Of a stretch of DNA of 64,000 nucleotides, positions 1 through 10,666 are shown piece after piece. Origin of the DNA: Rhytidiadelphus loreus. Taxonomy: Eukaryota; Streptophyta; Bryopsida; Hypnales; Hylocomiaceae. The stretch spans positions 80,532,981-80,596,980 of the forward strand of contig OX344762.1 in NCBI GenBank assembly GCA_947034895.1, read 5' to 3'. The translations under genes and the position numbers were made by a program. Numbering within the stretch: the stretch's first letter is position 1; the number at the start of each line of letters is the position of its first letter. A model generated the notes under the pieces. That model searched no databases, was not told the origin of the DNA, and saw only the letters and a list, made by a program, of their open reading frames with translations.

Positions 1-16
1 GCTGAGAGAAGTTTAC

Positions 17-2822
17 CTTGTCTGGACGATGGGAGTCACCATCTGACCCAATCGGAAGGTCAAGCTTGCGCTTACTGCTACCAAATACTTCTTCGCCTTC
101 CAAATGCGGAATACGTGATCCAACACCGGCCCCTCCAGGAAGTTCATTGAGTGCCTCCGCAATCTTCTTTGGATCACCGCTACGTCTAGCGCCTCGTAAC
201 TTTAACTCCTCTTTGGATGGCCCTGACCTTGATATGTTGCCATTAAGAAAAGCTCGATAATTGGTCATTTGCATGAAAGCTCGAATGCAGTCATCAGAAG
301 TGGCGGCAAACAAATCATTACCCCGATTACCTGACTGTTGCAACCACCTATTATGGACTGTTTCGGATAAGTTGCATGACGGCATATCCGCCATCTCCTC
401 AACATTTAAGTCCTGAAACAATGATATCAAAGACAAAGTAAAAGAAAAATTAAGTATCACCACTGATAGTTCTCATTTACAATGACACAGTTAAACTTTG
501 ATCTAACCACTATGCGGCAAAGGCTCCCCTCGGCGCCGAGGGGAGAATCCCCGATACCCTAGAGTGATGAATATCTCCAAACAAGGCAGAAATATTTGTT
601 CCGAATTTGATTTCAGAAAAATAAAAGTGGATCCATAAGATTGCAGAATGAAAATAATTAGGTAGAAGAAATACCATTTGCATAAAGCCGCCCCATTGAC
701 GATATCTGAAGTGCCAAAATGCAAGCCACAACTCCAATTCCCTCATAGCATCTTCCGAGGCTGCTCCAGATGAAAGCCACCAAGATCGTATCGCTAGGTA
801 ACACATCTCAGCTTCGTCCATAGATTTGGAGTCTTTGTATTGCTTACAAAGTCGAGTATGTTGGTGTTGCAAGTCCGGCTTGATGAGCTTCTGTGTATGG
901 CGATGCAAAGAGGTACTCCAATGTAAAAGACATGTTCTCTCCCGGTTCACCATCTCTATTTTAGGATCTCCTGATCCGTAGACAATTCGAACGGCATTCC
1001 AATTCGCTTGTGCACTGTCTGCCATAAAGCCTTTAAAGTTTGGATTCTCAATGCCATTGCGTCTCATGACTCCGTTCAGAGATCTCCACATGATGCATTG
1101 AACCACAGTGTCCTCAGATTGCATATCACACACAGCAATTGTCATGACTTTCCTGCAACCTGTATCATAAACGTGGCAGGCCATGGTTGTCCAGTCTTTA
1201 ACTCGCTTGACATGGTCAAACATGAGCCATGCGTTCTCCAGATCTCCGCCCGGTTGCATCCGATTCACAAGGTCCACACCACTCCCTGGTCCTTCTACTA
1301 GCATTTTAAACAAATAAACCTTCTCCTTGCCTTGACCAGGAAACACACTGTCATGGATGTACTCAAACCGCAAATTTCTTTTCATATTCATGATACTATC
1401 TATTATCCCACTTTTGCCACTTGAACGGAAAGACGAAATAACATTTCGGATAATAGGAGAACTTAGTATTTGGAACTTGTCCATGACATCATCTAACGAA
1501 TCTCCCCGCAACATCTGCTTTGGACCTTCACCGTTGTGTATCAAGTGGTTATCAAGAAATTTCTTGCTAGCTGCTAGGGCAATGGTAGAGTTAGTGGCAC
1601 TAGGGGTTTTCGAAACCTCACCAGCGATGAGTCCGGCTATAGCACCTAAGGACTCTCTACATGTTCCTGAAGCTACAGGATGCACGTGATTCCCCAAATG
1701 AATGCAAGCTCTAGTCATGCTTGTAGAATCTCCAAAAACGTAATAGATTCGAGCATGACAGACATTGATGCAATGAGGCGGACATTTGCATATCTTACAG
1801 AGGAGAGTAGAATCCTTTGGAGGAAATGCACCAATACAAAATGGACCAGGAGTAAAACCACACCACTCAGTCTCGTTCGGATGAGAAGAACGCTTCAAGT
1901 AGTCGCATTCTGAATTCTTACAGATAAGATGGCCGGCACAGGAAGATTTTCTGAACTTTAGGCCGTCGTGATTGTTGATGTTAGACGTCATTGTCCTACA
2001 CCAAGCGTGACCATCGTATCGTTTATCCATGCCCTGTAACTTCCCAGCAGAGGACGACGAAATCGAAATTGGAAGAGAAGGCAACTCAAAAACTACATCT
2101 CCGTTAAAATTTGTAGGAAGGTACTGCACCTTATGATGGATGAGTGCATCATAGTCTATCGAAGCTACTTCGTTCCGAGAACCATGCATCGCCGCTAGCT
2201 TGCGTAGGCAACCAACAATACTAATCGCAGATGCACAACTCGGATATGTTGGTGGACGGAAGTGCGTGGACAGAGCAGGACTACTAGAAGGCGTTAAATT
2301 TAAACTAGATGGTGTCATGTGGGCCCCCTCAGAGACTCTACTAGGAAGTGCTGGTTGGTTTGGAGACTCTCCCTCGGACTCACTCGAGAGATCTATGACA
2401 TGGTCATTTGGTTCCTTCTTGACGGTGACAAACGGAAGAAGATTGACAACATTCCTAACATGCTCACGTTCTAAAGTGTTATGGTTGTCACGATGGGAAG
2501 GAGGCATATCCACTGTAGAATGCTCGGAATGCCGAGGTAAGATCTGAGTGGAGTTTGTACTCATCACAGACGGTAAACCATAAGCTCGATAGCGCCCTCG
2601 ACGAAGATGCCAGACATGATTGTCATCAATTACCATTCTCTGCATATGGATCGACTCTCTCAAAATGCCAGACTCAGACAATACTTCCTCTTCAACATAG
2701 ATACTAGACAGGGCAAATCCAAAACGTACATGAAGAAGGTGAGCAGACACCACCACAAAATCTCCATCTCCTAGAGGGAGTATGAGAGGAACCTCGTGGC
2801 CATCCGCTCTGAGGGAGGCCAT
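17..2822 (-). CDS. MULE-type transposase-like protein with GCM/WRKY-like zinc finger (3'-partial)
   Basis: Two exons are visible: 2822-675 (716 codons) and 412-17 (132 codons). They are joined by a phase-0 GT-AG intron, and a donor at position 16 carries the gene off the left edge. Residues 295-378 hold a Cys/His-rich block with a GNHVHP motif that resembles the WRKY-GCM1 zinc fingers often linked to MULE transposases. Residues 531-634 fit the MULE core: a first Asp in MFDHV (D536), a second in FMADSAQANW (D602), then CLLHW (C631, H634), the usual C-x2-H after the second Asp. Residues 132-150 hold a sumoylation-like VKKEP followed by VIDLSSESE. In this superfamily the protein would cut element ends and act in the nucleus. 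No third acidic catalytic residue could be assigned with confidence. The start is the first ATG of the long frame; upstream exons are possible. It is divergent from the ParB/methyltransferase-like gene. The frame is open, so the gene may be active or domesticated. Confidence 0.72.
524..545. repeat. Perfect 22-bp palindrome centred on GGCGCC in the transposase intron
   Basis: The 22 bases read the same on both strands around the core TCGGCGCCGA. They lie inside the 413-674 intron. In the sense direction of the gene the core and the following GAGGGGA match the ~127-bp tandem unit at 4781-5540, so this looks like a single copy of that module. Confidence 0.85.
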
Positions 2823-4241
2823 CTTTCAGAAATCAAAGAGCAACATCGACAATGACAATATGACCTAAACTTCTGCAGCGCTCAAGAAAGGTTGAATCTA
2901 GAGCCTCTCCCAAACAGATTTGATAATAAATAATTTTCAATGTCAGTATCTGCAATCAATATCCATCAATGAAATAGAATCCGTATACAATGTACTTGGA
3001 AGCGCAGACGATACAGACGGTTGCGGTTGTAATTAAGGAAATGCGCTCACCTATCCATTGAATAAAATTAACACCAAAGCCAAATGAAATTAACTTTATT
3101 AAGGTTAGTAGTTTGTTTCTGGCACCATATGAGGCTTATGAGCATGAAGTAATTACTGAACTTCTCTGTAACCATGTTCCTGCTATTACGTAAAGGAGAT
3201 CGTTCCTTCTAGAAATTAAGTAGCACCGACTATGGAGTCTAAACATAAAGTGTCACCAGTCACCAACAAAATTATAGGCACACGCTAGTGAAAATGGAGT
3301 ACTCTATTCTAGTAATGTGCAATTTGAAAGATCGGATTAGACAATCTTGTGGTATTTAATAATATCAATTATTGTAATTCAAATGACTAGTAGGTTCAAA
3401 TCATGTACGCCTGAGACGAATTATAATATTAAAAGTACTGAATCCTGCTTAGCAGATGTAGTGATGATAGCATCATTGGTAACAATTCTGTAGAATGCAT
3501 ACATTGTTCTACTTCAATATAATACCTCACTTCCCACTAATAATCAACAATATGGTCGACTGTATATACTATTAGTCATATGATTACGCCAGATTGCACA
3601 CGCGATGGAATTGTGCATACATATAGGAAAAGGAGGAAGAGAAGAAAACTTTTATTTTCTTCTAGTAGGGAGTTGCACAGGTCAAGGAATAGAAGTAAGA
3701 AGGTTGCATTACTGTGTGAGTCCGAGTCGTGCGAAGAAACTGCAACTGCTCAAATGCAAGAATACGACTTCCATGGAGATCTCATTGTTGAGAGTCAACA
3801 TATTGTAACGAGCCTAGAAGAAGGGCCGCAGAGGAACAGCATTGGCCACGGGCGATTGCGTAATGTCGTAAGTGAATTTACTCTCCCTTCACATTTGCTA
3901 CCTCTTCGCAATATTGTGTATTGGCGATACCGTTATTATACCTACTGATGTATTTGGATGTGGTAGTACGTACTTTCGTAAATCAGGTAGTTATCCTCAA
4001 AGTAAATGAGTTCTACAAATAATCTCACCACCACATTAGGTATGAAATTTTGATAGATCACTTCTCCTAAACACGAAGACTAATGGTCGGACAGTAAGCT
4101 TTGTAGAATCTAAGACATTGAGCGTTGGTTCAATCCTTGTGCAAGTTCCTAAGAGGTTAGGGTTCGTAGTCATCCTTCATTGAAGGACCGAATCCTTAAT
4201 CACGGATCACTGACGTATTTCTTGTCAACACGAAGACTGAA
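2823..4241. promoter_or_regulatory. Divergent intergenic region, candidate bidirectional promoter
   Basis: About 1.4 kb separates the two divergent start codons. It has no convincing gene. The only longer frame (3580-3948) shows no recognisable domain, although around 3815-3840 it resembles the 57-bp coding repeat of the downstream exon, so an untranslated or alternative first exon could lie here. No clear TATA box could be assigned. Confidence 0.35.
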
Positions 4242-7200
4242 ATGGCGAGAAGACGAACCACTAGGAGCGCGGTCGCGGAGGCTCAGAGAAGTGAAGATCA
4301 CGATATGAATAGCAACGATGAGGAAGAAGGGCCGCCTCAGGTGAACACGACGGATGCACGGCCAAGTACGGGCTCTGAGGAAGAAGGGCCGCATCAGGTG
4401 ATCACGATGGTTGCACCACCAACTTCGGGCTCTGCGGAGGAGAGGCCAGATCAAGTGAACACAACGGATGAACCGCCAACTGCGGGCTCTGAGGTAATCG
4501 TCATTCCACCATCACTAGGAATCCTAGACGAGGGCAGAAACATGAATACAGAATAAACTGGATTGCTTGATCGTTTTGGGGGTTTGTCCCGCAAACGTAA
4601 GTCTCCGATAGAGATTCTCGAAGTTAGTTTTAGGGTAAGGCTACCCCCGACCAAACCCCCGACCATGCCATCGGTGCCGAGAGGAAGTAAATCCCATAGA
4701 GGGTTACATCCGAGAAGGTAGGCACGGCCCACATAGGGTTTAATCACCGGTCACGTTCCTCATTACAACACCCCCTCAAGGGCCACGCCATCGGCGCCGA
4801 GGGGAAGGGCTGCCCACCGTGGGCCTGATCCGCGGAGGCTTGTCCCCGACATTCTCTTTGTGATTTTTTTTTCGTTTTATGAATGCTGATCTGAGAGCAC
4901 CCCTGAGGGCCACGCCATCGGCGCCGAGGGGAAAGGCTGCCCACCGTGGGTCTGATCCAAAGAGGAAAGGGCCAAGGTACGTTTCTCTGTTATTTTGTTT
5001 TTTGTTTTATGAATACTGATCAGAGAGCAACCCCCAGGGCCTGGCCAGCGGCGCCGAGGGGAAGGGCTGCCCACCGTGGGCCTGATCCGCGGAGGCTTGT
5101 CCCCGACATTCTCTTTGTGATTTTTTTTTCGTTTTATGAATGCTGATCTGAGAGCACCCCTGAGGGCCACGCCATCGGCGCCGAGGGGAAGGGCTGCCCA
5201 TCGTGGGCCTGATCCGCGGAGGCTTGTCCCCGACGCTCTTTTCGTTATTTTTTTTTCGTTTTATGAATGCTGATCTGAGAGCACCCCTGAGGGCCACGCC
5301 ATCGGCGCCGAGGGGAAGGGCTGCCCACCGTAGGTCTGATCCGAGGAGGCTTGTCCCCGACGCTCTCTTTGTGATTTTTTTTTCGTTTTATGAATGCTGA
5401 TCAGAGAGCACCCCCAGGGCCACGCCATCGGCGCCGAGGGGAAGGGCTACACACCCAGGGTCTAATCCGCGAAAGTTATCCTCCAACAATGCATTTGTCT
5501 ATGTAATGATCTTTTCCGTTGTCCGTTATGTTTCAGGTGCAAGTAGGTGGACCGGTTCGAGTTTTGGATTCTTCAATGGAGAATATCACACCTGCTGTCA
5601 ATGACCTCGTGATCGTGAATATTGACCAAGACATGGGGGAGGCTCACGAGGAATACAAATCCGAGGATGCCTACAGGAGGTCACAGAAGGTGAATTCTGT
5701 GGCCTCCATCGCCGACTTACGTCTGAAACCTACTTCCATATCTCGGCTGCGGATTCCGTTATGTCGCCTTGTCCAGATGCCCATGGTTAGACCCGCACTT
5801 CAGAGTGATCTCACGAAATTGGAGCAGGAGTTCGTTCATGGGTATAGAGATGGATCAAATGTTTTTTATGTGTCACTCACTAATGAGCAGGGGGAGACTG
5901 AGATGGTGTCTGCTGCGGAAAGAGAGGCTTGGGGGCCAATGTGGAATGAAGAGAATGACATCTTCAATGCGATTCTGGACGCCACACCAGGTTTGCAGAA
6001 CTTCAAGGGGTCTAAGTTCTTCGTTTGTGATGGAAACCATAGACTTCTGGCGTGGACCTCTTACATCAGCAAACACCACGACCATGAGAAGGATTGGCAT
6101 ATATCAGTGGACTCGATCATTCTTGACACGAAGGGCAGGATTGGTGATGTCATGCATGCTATGCACGACATCAATAAGTAAGTGCTCCCATTCAGGCATT
6201 TTTTTATTTTTTGTTTACAATGTAATCATTTAAGATGATTTTGACGTTTTTGTTTTCTGTTTCAGGCATACGGAAAGTTCGTTCATCAAGACCAGTCTTG
6301 TTCATACGCTTTATCGTGTTCAGAAATATGGCATGCTTCCACTTGAGAAGTTCTCAGAGCATTTGAGTGAGTCCGAGATGACTCAGTGCCACCAGAATCT
6401 CCGAAAAAGTTGGTACTCGATGTCCGTTGAGGTGTTCACTTCATTCATCTATCGGATAACGATTCTCACAGAACGTGTGCGTATTCTTTGTATGTTTGAG
6501 TTGTGTAGAAGCATTAATCCTTCCAATGTTTTGCTCACTTCCATATTGTTTTGCAGTATGAGATAGCTGCGGCTGCCGACATAGCAGTTAGGTTGTATAG
6601 GGAAGAGACACCTGAGGATCTGCAGTCAGAGGCGGGTGTGTTGGCTGCCATGAGGTTAGGTACGAAGGAGAAGACAACAAGGTTAGTGCAGAAGTTGGGA
6701 AAGCTGACTGCTGTGGCCAATCCCAATCTGGGAAATGAGTGGCTCCAGGAGGTATGATGACATTTCTTTAGACCTCTCGTTTTTGTCTTCTTCTCGTTTC
6801 ATTTAGTTTATTCAGCTTCAAGTGATTTATGCTTTCAGATCGAGCGTCATTGGAGCTCCAACATCACTCCCGAAATGACTCTGGAGAAGTTGCAGTTGAT
6901 TGCAACATGCAATGTGAGCAAGGAGCATAAGGTTAAGTGGCTTACATGGTGGAACTCATCAGTTCAAACGAGGGAGGCAAGAAGGTTCCCACTGAAGCCA
7001 GCTGGAGAGATAGAACTGAAGTCTTTCCTATCGAAGGCGTGCTGGTATGCAGGAGTAAGTGTTTTTAGTTCATTTCATTCATGTTTTAGTCATCTCGTTT
7101 TCGGGTTGCGATCTAGTCCACGGTGACATTGGATGGTTAGTGCAATTTGGATTGCGATGTAATCTATTACTATACATGACAACTTTTAATGGCCTTGCAG

Positions 7201-9927
7201 ATACAAGACACGGGAGCTGAAATGTTTGATAACATTGTGAAGAAAGACCAGTTGAAGTTAGCTATGGACTCTCCCCAAGAGCCCGAGACTTTTCCAGAGT
7301 ATGTTGAGGACTGGAGAATACGAGTGTGGGACCACGCTTTCTTGCCCCAATTTCGGGGACACGATGTCTTCAGAAAGTTAGATGACTTCAAGAAACACAA
7401 GGGCTCTGATCTAGTTGTCAAACGGGTGATCTACCGGTGAGAATTTGATATCTTAATGCCATTGTGATATGCTTCATTAAGTTTGTTTACTGTCGATGTT
7501 TAATCATTTTCTGTATTCTGAAGAGTTTGGTCTGTACAGGTATTTCAAGTATGAACTGTTGCCTAAGGGGGCAATTGCAAAGCGCGATCTACCTGCGTTT
7601 TTGGGAACATGGTTGGATGTTTCATCAGAGCATTGCATGTTCTCGGCGTCGCAATTGAGATGGTGGACGAGTTTGCATTTGAAAACCGGTGCGTGGTATT
7701 TGGATTGCCCGCCGGAATTCACGCCATTGCCTGAGGACCATTTGAAGCGGTCGATCAATACTGATGCTGTGGTTCAAGATGTTGACGAGTTTGCCGGCCT
7801 TGATGACGATGCCAAGGCAAAGGCAATCAAGAGGAGAGACGACGTCGACAAGAAGATTGCACTCAAGAACTCCGAGGCGGTGGACAAGGCAAAGGAGAGA
7901 GCCACGAAGAAGACAAAGAAGCTTACTGAGTCGGAGCAAGTACTAGCGGCGGAGAAGGGAAAGGGGAAAGGGAAGAATGCCGAAGAGGATGTCTTACGTT
8001 CATCCACAAAAGACGAGGGCTCCCAACATCAACGCTCCAATTCACGTGGCACTAAGCGTGATTCTGAGTATGCTTCACTTAGCAATGACGAGATGCAACA
8101 TGGTCCATCCGCTGTAGAGTACCTTCAGGATTCGGAGATATCGATTGCCGAGCTGGTTCTAAATTACTCTCTTACTGATGTCTTGGCCGATCCTCTACCC
8201 CAAGTATACCATGACATTGTCAGTTTTGTTGACAAGGTTCGCATTTTCACTTTCTTCCATTTTTTACTTTGGTTTTTGCTCTTTAACATTATTGGTCTGT
8301 TTGCTAATTGATTAAATCATTTTGCAGCACAAAGGAGAGAAGGAGCGTTTCTTCCGTGGTGTTCGGAGTAATAAACCTCGAGTGGACCTCGTCATTGCGG
8401 ACATGCCCGAGGGTTTGCCTGTCCCAGGTCTATCGGCACCTGCACATACTGTTCCGAAATGGAACATGGTCCACCCTTCTGGGCTAGAGGCGGTGTTCGA
8501 GTTTGCTGATGGTCATTTGCACGATGACGGTGCGTTACTCATTATTCATTCTCGGAGTCCTGTCGTCAAGGCTATGATTTTGAAGTACGCTGCAACATAT
8601 TCGTTTAAGAAGATGAAGGATTGGTGGGGAACGAATTGGCTTCATTTGGCCTCACCAATCTCTACTGGATGTACGGTATGATCATCCTTCACTTTTCCCT
8701 ATTTTATTCATGGATTCGTCTTCTCTTGACAAAAATGCTATCATTCTTGAATATGACATAATGTACTATAGGTGGTGTATTTTTTGTTTACTTCTATTTT
8801 GATTCTCTTAATTGATTACATTTCTACTTCTATGGATTTGTTATGGCAACTAATAGTTCATATTTGATCATTCAATTTGGACTAATTCACCGTGTATCTC
8901 TTCGCTCTTGTAGACTCAATTCTTCCGTGTCATGTTGCTGGTTAGGAACTTGGATGGTATTGGTCCTTCCAAGTTTCAATTCCAGCCATGCCCAAAGTTG
9001 AGGGAGCTAGGAGTAGATGTGGCAGTTGATGATGTTATTCAGAATTTCACGAAGAAAGAGACATTGACCATGGATAGCAAATTCAAGCCTTGGAGGGGTG
9101 CAAGAGAAAAGGATCCCCGATTCATGCAGATGTTGATAGAAGCATCAACGTTTGCCAATGATGTTGTTATTGATTGCACTGTTGCGACCGGTATGTGCAT
9201 GAGCATTCAATGTCTTCTATTGTTTTTGTTGATCCAAATTTTTTCTTCAATTCTCATTGAGTTTTGTAGTAATTGGATTTGTTTTGTTTTGTGGATTAGG
9301 GGCTTCCATCCACGCTTGCAGGATTTCGAGCAGGCACATCATTGCACTTGAAGAAGACAAAGCCATTTTTGAGGCAATTTTGGCCCCAATGATTCGCGCA
9401 CCGAAAGATGTTCCACCTATAGTCGTTGCCGTTGTACAGGATTCTGACGATGATGAAGGTCAGGAAATTGAAGTTCCCCACATCGTGAAGAAATCTCGTT
9501 TCAGTAAGTAAGTCTACCCATGCTTGCTTTTTTCCAAAATTTCCTAGAGATAGATGTCTACTATTCATTATTTTCACTTCAAGTTTTTCTTCCAAGCTTC
9601 TTTCATTGTGAACGTGAACTTCTTGCCATTCCTAATTATCATTTTTTCATTTGCAGCATGACTTACAATTCGGTGGCTCTCCGGCCATTTTTCACTCTAC
9701 CATCTTTTTTTCCAAGCCCGGAGAAGCCCTTTTTGTTGCCATCATATGCAGAGGCTGTCGCTGGGACATTGGCCTGTCAAGAGGATTTTTGTAGACGGAG
9801 AAAGTCTAAGTCTTTAGACCCTACAATTCTGCAATTTATAGATGAGACAGCTCTAGAATCAGAGCAGGAGATCTCATCCACTGAGAGTAGTGACAACTCT
9901 CATTCTATGTCTTCGTCATCTACATGA
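4242..9927 (+). CDS. ParB/Srx-like domain fused to a beta-class amino-methyltransferase-like domain, 11 exons
   Basis: Proposed exons: 4242-4493, 5537-6177, 6266-6476, 6557-6751, 6839-7054, 7201-7436, 7540-8236, 8328-8675, 8914-9190, 9300-9507 and 9657-9927. All introns are GT-AG and every phase matches, giving 1183 aa. Residues ~155-295 resemble the ParB/sulfiredoxin fold and include the hallmark DGNHRLLAW (249-257). Residues ~670-730 are Lys/Glu-rich, likely a helical linker with nuclear-targeting charge. Residues ~835-1045 resemble a permuted N4/N6 methyltransferase. A motif-IV strand reads DLVIADMPEG where DPPY is usual, followed by a target-recognition-like stretch, then a motif-I strand reading DCTVATG where FxGxG is usual, then RHIIALEEDKAIFEAIL. 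ParB-methyltransferase fusions are known from phages and mobile elements of prokaryotes. Both catalytic motifs are altered, so DNA binding without methylation is possible. Exon 1 is the least certain. The C-terminus is Ser-rich and acidic. The gene is divergent from a MULE-type transposase. Confidence 0.7.
4320..4490 (+). repeat. Coding minisatellite, three 57-bp units, in exon 1
   Basis: Three in-frame units of 19 codons follow each other (4320-4376, 4377-4433, 4434-4490). Each encodes a variant of EEEGPPQVNTTDARPSTGS. A GAG codon and the proposed splice donor GTAATC come immediately after the last unit. Confidence 0.85.
4781..5540 (+). repeat. Tandem array of ~127-bp units with palindromic GGCGCC core
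   Basis: Six units start at about 4781, 4908, 5038, 5165, 5292 and 5418. Spacing is 126-130 bp and the last unit decays into the intron end. Each carries a GGCCACGCCATCGGCGCCGA-like head, then GAGGGGAAGGGCTGCCCACC, a GATCCGCGGAGGC block and a T-rich tract ending in GTTTTATGAATGCTGATC. A diverged unit begins near 4664. The array fills the proposed intron 1 of the ParB/methyltransferase-like gene. The many overlapping short frames here on both strands follow from the repeat and are not genes. Confidence 0.9.
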
Positions 9928-10480
9928 CTCTATTTTTTGTTTGTTTTCAGGCGTTGATTTTTATTTTATTGTTTATTGTACGTTGTTTTGTGTACTTCAA
10001 TTAGAATTATCTACATAATCCTGATCAAGAACAAATAGTTAGAGGTACAACTTCATACCCTAAACCCTGATCCAAATCTTTTGTTGAATCAAAAACTGCA
10101 TTCTACAAGCTATATTTCAGTATGTAAAAAAACATCATGAACAATTTATTTTTATGGATGAAATTCACATCATCAACCCCAAAAATAAATAGCCTGATTT
10201 CAATGCAATTGTGATTTGTAGACTAATTATCTTTTTCTTTATAAATACCCTAACATAGTGTCAATAAAATTTGCAATGAATTTCACTGATAATGGATTCA
10301 GTTACTCTACAATCAGAAAATTTAAATCACAATTTATTTTTTCCCATCATATATTGTGAGGTGTAGTCCTCATTCCAATTTCCACGGTCATAGGTACTTC
10401 ATCAATTTCCAACAGAAAAAATTGTATGCTCGCATGCTCACACGCTCACACGCTCACGCTCACAGGCTCACAAAATAGCA

Positions 10481-10666
10481 ACCCTGCAATCTACACTGTG
10501 GAAAATTCTGAAATTTTTTCCACATCTTTTCAATTATTTTACTACAAGATCCTACAGTTACATGTGTCCAAAAAATGTTTTTCATTTAAAACTTGGTGCT
10601 TGTATCAAAAATGGCAGTTTGGGAGTGTTTTTTGTGAAAACATAGTCTCTGACCTTTAAGGGTTAA
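10481..10666 (+). repeat. Repeat family A, right-end fragment
   Basis: It aligns by eye with 27178-27354, 24757-24934 and 47550-47730. Shared landmarks are 'caatctaca..gtggaaaattctgaa', 'agatccta' and a closing 'gacctttaagggttaa', a variant of the family's terminal inverted repeat. Confidence 0.65.

Noticed and set aside
510..674. C-terminal 54 codons of the unspliced transposase frame
   Set aside because: These are intron read-through. A GT donor at 674 and an acceptor at 413 join to a conserved-looking exon in phase.
3580..3948. 122-codon frame upstream of the ParB-like gene
   Set aside because: No domain, odd composition and no splice continuity shown. Its weak match to the 57-bp repeat is noted but is not enough to call a gene.
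4744..5400. Five overlapping frames on both strands in the 4.7-5.4 kb region
   Set aside because: They are created by the ~127-bp tandem repeat, share the same repeated peptide and have no start context or domain.
4781..5540. CRISPR-like array
   Set aside because: Units are contiguous and similar over their whole length, with no unique spacers, in a plant intron.
10056..10075. Telomere-like CCCTAAACCCT words (also near 29228)
   Set aside because: One or two units only, embedded in AT-rich repeats; not a telomeric tract.
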